The notes under the pieces were generated by a model. The model did no database searches. It worked only from the letters and a program-made list of their open reading frames with translations, and was not told where the DNA came from. A DNA stretch of 64,000 nt, taken from positions 2,604,001 through 2,668,000 of the forward strand of contig NC_009767.1 of NCBI RefSeq assembly GCF_000017805.1, in the 5' to 3' direction. Shown piece after piece: positions 8,614-16,208 of this stretch; positions within the stretch are counted from its first letter, which is position 1; each line of letters starts with the position of its first letter. The DNA comes from Roseiflexus castenholzii DSM 13941 (GTDB taxonomy: Bacteria; Chloroflexota; Chloroflexia; Chloroflexales; Roseiflexaceae). The position numbers were made by a program, and so were the translations under genes.

Positions 8614-9762
8614 TCAACCTCGCTCGCGGGTCAATCCGTTGAGAAACTCCGTAATAATCGGCGCTTGCTGATCGATATCAACGAGAAATGCGTCGTGACC
8701 TGCGATCGAGGCGATCTCGACATGCTCGACCGGCTTGTGCATGCGGCGCAGCGCATCGGCGATAGCGAGCGACTCCGCTGTTGGATAGAGCCAGTCGCTG
8801 CTGTACGACAGCAGGAGGAAGCGCGCCTGGGTGCGGGCAAATGCTCTGTCCAGCGATCCGTAGCGCGCCGGCAAGTCCCAGTAATCCATGGCTTTGGTAA
8901 TGTAGAGGTATGAATTAGCGTCGAAGCGGGCATTGAAACTTGCGCCCTGATGTTCGAGATAACTTTCGATAGCGAATTCCTGTTCCATTGTGAAGGAAGG
9001 AGCGCCGCGCTGGAACGCGCGCCCGAACTTGCGCTCCAGGGAGAGTTCGCTTAGATAGGTAATGTGCCCAATCATGCGCGCTGTCGCCAGACCATCGACT
9101 GGCGGCTCATAACCGTAGTAGTCGCCGCCGCGCCAGCGCGGATCGGCCATGATCGCGCGGCGCCCGATCGCGTTCCATGCCACGGTCTGCGCCGATGAAC
9201 GCGCTGTTGTCGCCAGCAGAATGGCGCTACGCACCCGTTCCGGGTATGCGGTTGCCCACTCGAGCGCCTGAAATCCACCCATTGAGCCGCCGGCGACAGC
9301 AAGCAATCGATCGATCCCCAGATGATCGATCAGGCGCGTCTGTGCACGTACCATGTCGCTAATGGTGATGACCGGGAAGCGCAAGCCATACGGCTTGCCT
9401 GTCGCCGGGTCAATGCTGGAGGGTCCGGTGCTTCCCTTGCACCCGCCGATGACATTCGAGCAGATGATGAAGTAACGGTCGGTATCGAAGGGACGACCGG
9501 GACCGACCATAGCATCCCACCATCCCGGTTTGGGGTCGGTCAGGCTATGACGACCGGCAACGTGCGCATCACCGGAGAGCGCGTGCAGGATCAGAATGGC
9601 ATTATCACGCGCCGGGCTGAGTTCGCCATACGTCTCGTATGCCAGCGTCACCGGCGCCAGTAATGCGCCGCTGTCGAGCATCAGCGGCTCGAGCCAGGTG
9701 GCATAGCGTGTCTGAACAAGACCGACGCCAAGTGGCGCGCGTTCTGTAGCATATGCGATCAT
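8614..9762 (-). CDS. metX: homoserine O-acetyltransferase
   Basis: An alpha/beta-hydrolase-fold acyltransferase that makes O-acetylhomoserine for direct sulfhydrylation by MetY, encoded just upstream. 382 residues. HALSGDAHVAG (60-70), the family block NVIGGCKGSTGPSSIDP (around 103-119), the nucleophile Ser160 in GGSMGG, the acid in SSDWLYP and the histidine in AGHDAFLVD are all present. AGGAAGG sits 6 bp before the ATG, which settles the start against an upstream in-frame ATG. The gene is the second in the metY-metX operon controlled by the SAM riboswitch. Acetyl versus succinyl specificity is inferred from family and partner. Confidence 0.94.
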   Translation of the reverse strand: MIAYATERAPLGVGLVQTRYATWLEPLMLDSGALLAPVTLAYETYGELSPARDNAILILHALSGDAHVAGRHSLTDPKPGWWDAMVGPGRPFDTDRYFIICSNVIGGCKGSTGPSSIDPATGKPYGLRFPVITISDMVRAQTRLIDHLGIDRLLAVAGGSMGGFQALEWATAYPERVRSAILLATTARSSAQTVAWNAIGRRAIMADPRWRGGDYYGYEPPVDGLATARMIGHITYLSELSLERKFGRAFQRGAPSFTMEQEFAIESYLEHQGASFNARFDANSYLYITKAMDYWDLPARYGSLDRAFARTQARFLLLSYSSDWLYPTAESLAIADALRRMHKPVEHVEIASIAGHDAFLVDIDQQAPIITEFLNGLTRERG

Positions 9763-9807
9763 GGGTTGCCTTCCTGGTTCAGTACACACGTTCCCATATT
9801 CAACTTT

Positions 9808-9853
9808 CTATCGTTATGGGCGCCCCGACGCGGCATGCGACAGTTAACGATAG
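9808..9853 (-). other. hairpin in the metY-metX spacer
   Basis: A 9-bp inverted repeat CTATCGTTA/TAACGATAG with a 28-nt interior that contains the self-complementary GGGCGCCC. The 188-bp gap between metY and metX holds no gene. No U-run follows on the minus strand, so it is more likely an RNA-stability or processing element than a terminator. Confidence 0.4.
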
Positions 9854-9950
9854 GCATTCACGAGGGGCGCTCCCACCTCGCACACGCCACGGGCAATATT
9901 CCATGTGCAACGTGAAACCTTTCCCCTTGGCGCCTGCACCCTTCGACTTC

Positions 9951-11237
9951 CTACACCTTCGCCAGCGCCTGATCCAGGTCGGCGATGATGTCGTCAATCG
10001 TTTCGATGCCCACCGACAGGCGCACAAAATCGTCGGTGACGCCGGTAAGCCGCTGCTCTTCGGGTGTCAACTGGCTGTGAGTCGTGCTGGCGGGATGGAT
10101 GGCAAGGCTCTTGGCATCGCCGATATTCGCCAGGTGCGAGAAGAGGCGCAGACTATTGATAAACGTCGCGCCGGCCGCGCGCCCGCCACGAATCCCAAAG
10201 CCGAGGATGCCGCTCTGACCTTTCGGCATATATTTCTGCGCCAGGGCATAACTGGGGTGGTCCGGCAGACCAGGGTACAGCACCCACTCCACCTTGCTGT
10301 GCTCTTTGAGAAACTGCGCCACTGCCAGCGCATTCTGGCTATGGCGCTCCATGCGCAGCCCCAGTGTTTCAATACCCTGAAGGAGCAGGAAAGAATTGAA
10401 CGGGCTGAGGCATGCGCCGATGTCGCGCAGCAACTGCACCCGCACTTTCAGAATATACGCCAGGTTGCCGAACGCCTGTGTGTAGACCAGCCCGTGGTAA
10501 GACGGATCCGGCGTGGTGAACTCCGGGTAGCGCCCGTTCGTCCAGTCGAATCTGCCGCTATCGACCAGCAGACCGGCAATGCTCGTGCCATGCCCGCCCA
10601 GGTACTTCGTGCCGGAATGAATGACAATGTCGGCGCCCCACTCGAACGGACGGCACAAATAGGGGGTTGCCGTCGTCGAGTCGACCATCACCGCCACGCC
10701 ACGCTCGTGCGCAATAGTGGCAATCGTTTGGAGATCGACAATATCCAGGCGTGGATTGCCGACCAGTTCGAGAAAGACCAGTTTGGTGCGATCATCGATG
10801 GCTTTGCGGAAGCCCTCGTGATCGCGCGCATCGACGAAGCGCGTCGTAATGCCGAGTTTGGGCAATGTATGGCGGAAGAGATTGTAAGTGCCGCCATACA
10901 GGTCGCTCGACGATACGATGTTATCGCCGGCGCTTGCCACATTCAGGATACCCAGCGTCTCCGCCGCCTGCCCCGATGAGAGCGCCAGCGCGCCGACGCC
11001 GCCTTCGAGCGCCGCAATGCGCTGCTCAAGCACGTCGGTCGTCGGGTTCATGATGCGGGTGTAGATGTTCCCAAATTCCTGCAATCCGAACAACCGCGCC
11101 GCGTGATCGGTATCCTTGAACTGATACGAGGTCGTCTGATAGATCGGCACCGCGCGTGCGCCGGTGGCAGGGTCGGGTTGCTGTCCTGCGTGGAGCGCCA
11201 GCGTCTCGAAGCCGGTGAAACGGATGTCGTCGCTCAT
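9951..11237 (-). CDS. metY: O-acetylhomoserine sulfhydrylase (PLP)
   Basis: Converts O-acetylhomoserine plus sulfide to homocysteine, or methanethiol to methionine. 428 residues, a normal length. The Cys/Met-metabolism PLP fold is clear: YTRIMNPTTDVLEQRIAALEGG (59-80), SSGQAAE (88-93), and Lys211 in SGTKYLGGHG as the Schiff-base lysine. A GAAGGAG ribosome site is 10 bp before the ATG. It is the first gene of the operon. A SAM-I riboswitch in its ~430-nt leader implies repression when SAM is plentiful. Confidence 0.95.
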   Translation of the reverse strand: MSDDIRFTGFETLALHAGQQPDPATGARAVPIYQTTSYQFKDTDHAARLFGLQEFGNIYTRIMNPTTDVLEQRIAALEGGVGALALSSGQAAETLGILNVASAGDNIVSSSDLYGGTYNLFRHTLPKLGITTRFVDARDHEGFRKAIDDRTKLVFLELVGNPRLDIVDLQTIATIAHERGVAVMVDSTTATPYLCRPFEWGADIVIHSGTKYLGGHGTSIAGLLVDSGRFDWTNGRYPEFTTPDPSYHGLVYTQAFGNLAYILKVRVQLLRDIGACLSPFNSFLLLQGIETLGLRMERHSQNALAVAQFLKEHSKVEWVLYPGLPDHPSYALAQKYMPKGQSGILGFGIRGGRAAGATFINSLRLFSHLANIGDAKSLAIHPASTTHSQLTPEEQRLTGVTDDFVRLSVGIETIDDIIADLDQALAKV

Positions 11238-11301
11238 GGGTGTTTTGTCTCCTTCATCGTATGGTGTGTGGCAGCCATTTCAAGGCAGCAACAAATCCAG
11301 T

Positions 11302-11399
11302 GCAGCACACCTGCACTCGTGTGCAGGCGTGCTGCCGTTCCAGCAATCTCTCGTGCAGCGTGAGGGCAACAAATTTGCCCTCATCTGTACGATGAGGGC
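11302..11399 (-). promoter_or_regulatory. two hairpins between the SAM riboswitch and metY (probable expression platform)
   Basis: Read on the minus strand, GCCCTCATC/GATGAGGGC (11377-11399, 5-nt loop) comes first, followed by AAATTTG. Then comes a long stem formed by GCAGCACACCTGCAC and GTGCAGGCGTGCTGC (11302-11335, 4-nt loop, one mismatch). Either could be the SAM-stabilised terminator. Neither has a long U-run, so control might instead act later, for example on translation. Confidence 0.5.
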
Positions 11400-11456
11400 T
11401 TCTGTGTGAGCTTTGGGGGATACCGTTCTGTGGGCATCAACTCCCGCAGCGCACGC

Positions 11457-11639
11457 CTCTCATCTTCCAGATACACTCTGCTGGAATTGGCACCTTCCAG
11501 GCGGGATAAGAAGTGACAGGGTAGTCGCCAGTAGAGAAGCATCACAACAGATGCTGGTGTTGGCGCCTGCACTGCTCATCCTCAACTGGTGGTTGCCGAG
11601 GCTTCATCGGGCCGGTCCCTCCGCCTCTCTGGATAAGAG
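11457..11639 (-). promoter_or_regulatory. SAM-I (S-box) riboswitch
   Basis: On the minus strand the P1 stem is CTCTTATC (11632-11639) paired with GATGAGAG (11457-11464). Between them are the conserved core AGAGGCGGAGGGACCGGCCC, GATGAAGCCTCGGCAACC, and GGTGCCAATTCC with AGCAG. These match the S-box consensus closely. The P3/P4 region is longer than usual. It precedes metY-metX, a standard S-box target. Confidence 0.93.
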
Positions 11640-11664
11640 TTGCGCTTATTGAATTGTTGTTGAG

Positions 11665-11693
11665 ATAGTATACGACATGGGCGCGATTGTCAA
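11665..11693 (-). promoter_or_regulatory. sigma70-type promoter for the metYX leader
   Basis: On the minus strand, TTGACA (11688-11693) is followed by TATACT (15-bp spacing) or the overlapping TACTAT (17-bp spacing). The start point would fall just before the riboswitch P1 stem. Confidence 0.6.
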
Positions 11694-11714
11694 GTAGTAT
11701 CGACTGGAAAAGCC

Positions 11715-11743
11715 TGGCGCAAATCCTCGATGTGTGCTATACT
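11715..11743 (+). promoter_or_regulatory. possible promoter for the zinc-ribbon gene
   Basis: An extended -10, TGCTATACT, ends at 11743. The -35 match (TGGCGC) is weak. A start near 11750 would leave a leader of about 135 nt before the ATG at 11887. Confidence 0.35.
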
Positions 11744-11886
11744 GCGTATTGACTTGATACGGTTTGGTTCTTGCGAGCTGCTTCTGCACCTCCTGGTTCC
11801 CCACAGGCGCGGTGTCTCCAGGCTCCTGATCCCCAAACCCCAAGGATTTCGGTATCGGTATCATAACTTTAAGGAGCTGGCGAACA

Positions 11887-12255
11887 ATGAGTTTCGCAGA
11901 CAAGACACTCACCTGTCGGGATTGTGGCGTGGATTTTGTGTTCACCTCCGGTGAGCAGGAGTTTTACGCGCAGAAGGGATTTACGAACGAGCCAACGCGC
12001 TGCCCGTCGTGTCGGCAGCAGCGCAAAGGGTCGGGCGGCGGGCGTGGCTACGGCGAGCGCAATGGATACGGCAGGAACGACGGTTATAGCAGCGGGCGCG
12101 GCGGTTATAGCGGCGAACGTCAGATGCATACCACCACCTGCGCCGCGTGTGGTCGTGAAGCGCAGGTGCCGTTCGTGCCACGCGGCGATAAGCCGGTCTA
12201 CTGTTCGGACTGTTTCCAGGATCAGCGCCGCAGCAGCGGGCGCGGTCGCTGGTAG
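11887..12255 (+). CDS. small protein with two CxxC-CxxC zinc ribbons
   Basis: 122 residues with two four-cysteine ribbons. The first is Cys-x2-Cys...Cys-x2-Cys around residues 10-42 (TCRDCGVDF ... TRCPSCR). The second is near 87-110 (TCAACGREAQVPF ... YCSDCFQ). Both are the CxxC-x(n)-CxxC modules often found in short bacterial zinc-ribbon proteins. The linker is a Gly/Arg/Tyr-rich low-complexity stretch (about 46-80) of a kind often linked to RNA binding. AAGGAG lies upstream of the ATG. Function is unknown; an RNA or ribosome-associated role is a guess from composition. Confidence 0.82.
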   Translation: MSFADKTLTCRDCGVDFVFTSGEQEFYAQKGFTNEPTRCPSCRQQRKGSGGGRGYGERNGYGRNDGYSSGRGGYSGERQMHTTTCAACGREAQVPFVPRGDKPVYCSDCFQDQRRSSGRGRW

Positions 12256-12264
12256 ATAAGCAGG

Positions 12265-12301
12265 GGCGTGCGATATCCAATTCATCGCACGCCTCTCCTC
12301 T
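12265..12301 (+). terminator. terminator after the zinc-ribbon gene
   Basis: A 10-bp perfect stem GGCGTGCGAT/ATCGCACGCC (12265-12274, 12284-12293) with a 9-nt loop, followed by the pyrimidine tract TCTCCTCTTT. Confidence 0.7.
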
Positions 12302-12410
12302 TTGCAGAGATGGAACGCTCTGCCTCCCCCTATTGAGCATATGGCTTCAGCGTCCTGATCCTGTGTGCAGGTGAAGCTCTGCCAGCGCGGGATCGCACAG
12401 TGGAGGGCGC

Positions 12411-12554
12411 GTGAGCGCCCGTCGTGCCATCCGCCCGATGGCTTCGCGCCGGGCTCGGCTGACGCGTGGCTCCACAGGGGGTCGTGAATTGCCCCCACAC
12501 ACGGAAGTGGGTGCGTGAGTGCTCGTCGTGCCATCCGCCCGATGGCTTCGCGCC
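12411..12554. repeat. 40-bp direct repeat, two copies
   Basis: Copies at 12411-12450 and 12515-12554 differ at two positions. Both contain CGTCGTGCCATCCGCCC followed by GATGGCTTCGCGCC. They lie in the 600-bp gene-free stretch between the zinc-ribbon gene and dhaR, which also holds a terminator and a MITE-like element. No gene is seen there. Confidence 0.7.
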
Positions 12555-12572
12555 AGGTGGGGGCAGCGGGTT

Positions 12573-12722
12573 ATACCAATGACGCTTGACGATGCCGCAT
12601 GCTGGTCATTCCGAGCCCTTCGCTTCGCTCAGGGTAAACGCAGCGCGGAATCTGCGCGGGTCGCGCCCGACCCCTCGCACTGCGCGGGGTGACCATGCCG
12701 GATGGTCACAGGTCATTGGTAT
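12573..12722. mobile_element. MITE-like element upstream of dhaR
   Basis: A 150-bp copy with perfect ATACCAATGAC / GTCATTGGTAT ends. The forward orientation (GCTTGACGATGCCGCATG next to the left end) is the same as in the copies near 4.7-5.1 kb. It ends about 140 bp before the dhaR start, so it is close to any dhaR promoter. Confidence 0.85.
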
Positions 12723-12864
12723 GACAGTCCGAGCCGGGTCTGCCTGGACTCCAATCCCCCGCGCGACTTGCGCAACATGCGCGGTATGGCATACAATGCG
12801 TCATGCCGCCTTACCACCGGCGTATCTCCGCGATCACAGCCGATCAGACAGAGCGACATAAGCC

Positions 12865-14889
12865 ATGCAGCCAACCTGCGGTCCGGTCGATGGCGACCTT
12901 CTCTCGGCAATCTGGCAACGGTTCGTTGATACAGGCGTGCTCGATCCTGCACTCGATCCGATCATCGCCATGTCCTGGCAACGATGCATCCTGCGTTGCA
13001 ACCCGTATACTGTCGCCGATCTTCCCGGCATCTCCGAAGCGGAGCTGGCAGATCGTCGCGCCAAACTGGCGGATCTCATCGCGCTGGCGCGCCCTATCAT
13101 GGAAGACATCTATCAGTTTGTCGAAGGTTCCGGCATGATCATCGTCCTGCTCGATGCGTCAGCCTGCGTTCTGGACGTGCTTGGCGACGCCAATGTCCAG
13201 CGCCAGGCGGCGTCGCTGGGATTACGCCCCGGCGCGTACTGGAATGAAGGATGCGCCGGAACAAATGCCTTTGGGCTGGCGCTGTATGAACGATGTCCTG
13301 TCCACGTGATCGGCGCAGAACACTTCTTTCAACGCTTCCATGGGTTGAGCGTCTCAGCGGCGCCTATTTACCATTGGGAAGGACGCCCCATCGGCGTTTT
13401 GGGGATGGCGTGTCTAACCTCCGCCGGCAATGGTGCGACGCTAGCGACGGTTCACGCCGCAGCGCGGGCAATCGAACATCAACTCCACGCGGAAAAACTC
13501 TTCAATGAGTTGAACACCCAGCGCACCCTGTTGAGCGCCATTGTAGAGGCGATATCGGATGGGTTTATCGTCTGTGATCAGGCGGGTCTGGTCGTGCATA
13601 TAAACCTGTGCGCAGCGCAGATTCTGGGGGTCAAGCGCGAGGCGGCTGTCGGTCGTGCATTGGGCGCCTCGGTGGAGTTGCCGCCGGTGGTTGCGGAGGC
13701 GATGCGTCAATGTGTAATGCTGACCGACGCTGAGGTTAGTTTTCAGGTTCAGAAGGTGCAGATCAGGTGCCTGATCAGTCTTATCCCGATCCAATGGCAA
13801 CTCGACCGGGTGAACAATGTCGAAGGGTTCATTCTGACCTTGCGACGCCTGGAACAGGTGCATCGGATGGTGCAGCGCATGGTTGGAGCGCGCTCGAATT
13901 TTACCTTCGCCAGCATTATCGGCTCATCGCATGCGATCAATCAGGCGCGCCGGCAGGCGCAGGCGGCTGCCCGCAGCAGCGTGCCGGTGCTGATCGTTGG
14001 GGAAAGTGGCACCGGCAAAGGAGTGCTGGCGCGCGTGATCCATAATGAAAGTGCGCGGGCGGAAGGTCCCTTCGTAACGGTCAATTGCCGGGTTTTGCCG
14101 CGCGACCTGATTGTGGGCGAGTTTCTGGGATATGAAATCGGCGCATTTCACAGCAATAGGCTGCAAGGGCAACCGGGCAAGTTTGAACTGGCGCACGGCG
14201 GCACGCTCCACCTGGAAGAGATCGAAGCGCTGCCGCTCGATATGCAGACGGCGCTGCTGCGCGTCGTTGAGACCGGCGAGGTGGTGCGTCTGGGAGGTCA
14301 TCGCGTGATCTGCGTCAATGTGCGCTTGATTGTGACCACTTCTCTCAATTTGGAACGATTGGTGCTGCGTGGAGATTTTCGCGCCGATCTCTACTATGCT
14401 GTCAGCCGCATGACGATCCGGCTGGCGCCGTTGCGTGAACGCACAGCGGATCTCCCGCTCCTCGTTCGTGATATTCTGGAACGGATGCACCGCCAAACCG
14501 GCAGAGCCGTCAGTATCTCGTATGATGCCCAGCAATTGATGCGCTGCTATTCCTGGCCCGGCAATGTGCGCGAATTGGAAAACGTGCTCGAACGCGCGGC
14601 GAGCCTGGCGGATAACGGCATGATCGATGTCTGGCATCTCCCGGACGCGATCCGCGGTCGTCCGTCAGAAACCGAGCCAGGGTATGATCAACACGTGCCG
14701 GCGCTGCACGAGGCGGAATATGAAGCCATTGTGCGCGCCGCTCGCGCCTGTCAGGGAAATGCCACCCGCATGGCGCAGATGCTGGGCATTGGTCGGACCA
14801 CCCTGTGGCGGAAACTGAAAGCCGCCAATGTCTCCCTCGATGATTTTAAGCCGTCTCTCCTTGCGAAACGTTCCTCTCGTCGCTCATAA
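12865..14889 (+). CDS. dhaR: DhaR-like AAA+ transcriptional regulator of dihydroxyacetone/glycerol use
   Basis: 674 residues in the order expected for DhaR/AcoR proteins: N-terminal helical segment, GAF domain (about 80-210, with WNEGCAGTNAFGLAL), PAS domain (about 225-330), AAA+ domain (about 345-570, Walker A GESGTGKG at 379-386), and a Fis-type helix-turn-helix (about 635-660, ATRMAQMLGIGRTTLWRKL). The loop that contacts sigma54 is degenerate: GAFHSN at 426-431 instead of GAFTGA. Walker B reads LHLEEI rather than LFLDEI. E. coli DhaR and TyrR-like members act without sigma54, so this one probably activates a sigma70-type promoter. It lies immediately upstream of glpF-dhaKL-glpK-dhaM, which supports the DhaR call over a generic AcoR. 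Confidence 0.85.
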   Translation: MQPTCGPVDGDLLSAIWQRFVDTGVLDPALDPIIAMSWQRCILRCNPYTVADLPGISEAELADRRAKLADLIALARPIMEDIYQFVEGSGMIIVLLDASACVLDVLGDANVQRQAASLGLRPGAYWNEGCAGTNAFGLALYERCPVHVIGAEHFFQRFHGLSVSAAPIYHWEGRPIGVLGMACLTSAGNGATLATVHAAARAIEHQLHAEKLFNELNTQRTLLSAIVEAISDGFIVCDQAGLVVHINLCAAQILGVKREAAVGRALGASVELPPVVAEAMRQCVMLTDAEVSFQVQKVQIRCLISLIPIQWQLDRVNNVEGFILTLRRLEQVHRMVQRMVGARSNFTFASIIGSSHAINQARRQAQAAARSSVPVLIVGESGTGKGVLARVIHNESARAEGPFVTVNCRVLPRDLIVGEFLGYEIGAFHSNRLQGQPGKFELAHGGTLHLEEIEALPLDMQTALLRVVETGEVVRLGGHRVICVNVRLIVTTSLNLERLVLRGDFRADLYYAVSRMTIRLAPLRERTADLPLLVRDILERMHRQTGRAVSISYDAQQLMRCYSWPGNVRELENVLERAASLADNGMIDVWHLPDAIRGRPSETEPGYDQHVPALHEAEYEAIVRAARACQGNATRMAQMLGIGRTTLWRKLKAANVSLDDFKPSLLAKRSSRRS

Positions 14890-14895
14890 GCACGG

Positions 14896-14944
14896 TGTTT
14901 CGTTCTGAAACAAGAACGGTTGTCAGAAGTTCCACTATGGAACA
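14896..14944 (+). promoter_or_regulatory. pair of 17-bp dyads, probable DhaR operators
   Basis: TGTTTCGTTCTGAAACA (14896-14912) and AGTTCCACTATGGAACA (14928-14944) share one architecture: 6-bp arms separated by 5 bp, consensus nGTTyC-N5-GrAACA. Their centres are 32 bp apart, about three helical turns. They lie between the dhaR stop and the promoter below. Arms of the TGTTTC/GAAACA kind are typical of Fis-type HTH activator sites. Binding by DhaR is inferred. Confidence 0.65.
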
Positions 14945-14960
14945 CATTGCTCATATCGTC

Positions 14961-14990
14961 TTGACCGTATCCGCCGATTACCGCTATAGT
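14961..14990 (+). promoter_or_regulatory. sigma70-type promoter of the glpF-dha operon
   Basis: TTGACC (14961-14966), an 18-bp spacer, and TATAGT (14985-14990). The predicted start near 14997 puts the dyad centres at about -93 and -61. The leader to glpF would then be about 354 nt, a stretch with no gene and no riboswitch class that I recognise. Confidence 0.6.
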
Positions 14991-15350
14991 GCAGATGCAC
15001 GTCATCTCCGCAACACAAGATGCGCCCTGTCGACGTCGATGCATGGCAGTTGGAGGGGGAACCCGTCACCAGGAAACCAGTCCAGCGGGTGGTGTTCTCG
15101 TGAGGGTGATCTGTCAAAGAGCGGTGTCGGTGTGCGCAACGCTGAGTGGCGACTTGGTGCGTGGAAGCGCCGATTCCGGATAAGGCGCTCTGGTTGTGAA
15201 GGTAGCCACTGCGGTATTTCTGACCGACGCCTGGAGTTCCCCTGCGCCTGCCTGTCTCGTTCAAGGCGCACTTGTGGCAGAGGCGCGCCTGTCTTCAGGT
15301 GATGGAAGCGCGCGTGTGATTCGCCTGTTACGCATACGGAGGACCACGGT

Positions 15351-16073
15351 ATGTCACCGTTCCTTGGCGAAGTGATTGGGACGATGTTGCTCGTCCTGTT
15401 AGGCGATGGTGTGGTAGCCAACGTCGTGTTGAGCAAAACGAAGGGGAATAACAGCGGTTGGATCGTGATTGCGACGGCGTGGGCGCTGGCAGTGTTCGTT
15501 GGCGCTTACGCGGTTGCGGCTGTGAGTGGAGCGCATCTGAATCCCGCCGTGACCATCGGATTGGTAGTGGCGGGCAAGTTCGACGCCGCCAGTGCGCCGA
15601 TTTATATCGCGGGGCAGTTCCTTGGCGCATTTATCGGCGCGGTGCTGGTGTTCCTCCACTACTATCCGCATTGGTCTGCAACACAGGACCCTGGGCTAAA
15701 ACTGGCGGTCTTCAGCACCGGCCCGGCGATTCGCAGCACGGCGTGGAATCTGGTGAGCGAGATCATTGGGACGTTCGTGCTGGTCTTTGGCATTCTTGCC
15801 ATTGATGGACCGGTGATGGACGGCGGCAGTTTTGGTGCGCTCGGTATTATTCCGGTGGCGTTTCTGGTCTGGGTCATTGGTTTGTCGCTTGGTGGCACGA
15901 CCGGTTATGCCATCAATCCGGCGCGTGATCTCGGTCCGCGTATTGCGCACGCCATTTTGCCCATTCCCGGCAAAGGCGACAGTGATTGGGGCTACTCCTG
16001 GATTCCGGTCGTCGGTCCGATCATCGGCGGCGCTGTTGCGGCCGGGTTGTATGTCGCTCTGGGTTCGTTCTGA
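15351..16073 (+). CDS. glpF: glycerol facilitator, aquaporin family
   Basis: 240 residues with about six membrane helices and the two MIP signature loops SGAHLNPAVT and GYAINPARDLGPR. The Asp after the second NPA (NPARD) is characteristic of glycerol-conducting members. CGGAGG lies about 8 bp before the ATG. It is the first structural gene of the dihydroxyacetone/glycerol locus and would allow passive glycerol (or dihydroxyacetone) entry. The stop is 135 bp before dhaK and no terminator hairpin is evident, so cotranscription is likely. Confidence 0.93.
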   Translation: MSPFLGEVIGTMLLVLLGDGVVANVVLSKTKGNNSGWIVIATAWALAVFVGAYAVAAVSGAHLNPAVTIGLVVAGKFDAASAPIYIAGQFLGAFIGAVLVFLHYYPHWSATQDPGLKLAVFSTGPAIRSTAWNLVSEIIGTFVLVFGILAIDGPVMDGGSFGALGIIPVAFLVWVIGLSLGGTTGYAINPARDLGPRIAHAILPIPGKGDSDWGYSWIPVVGPIIGGAVAAGLYVALGSF

Positions 16074-16208
16074 GGGGTTCTGCGACGTTGACGCATTCCG
16101 TAGATGTGCGGGAACCTGGCATTATTCTTCCCAGTATCGCTCCTGACCAGGAGTTCCTGCACATCTGTTCCGCTCAGGGCTTTGGACAATGAAGAGGAGA
16201 GTGAGCAT

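Noticed and set aside
12865..14889. Annotation as a sigma54-dependent activator
   Set aside because: The sigma54-contact loop is degenerate and the downstream promoter is of the -35/-10 type.
14997..15350. Cobalamin or glycine riboswitch suggested by short G- and A-rich patches
   Set aside because: The conserved core boxes of these classes are not present in order.
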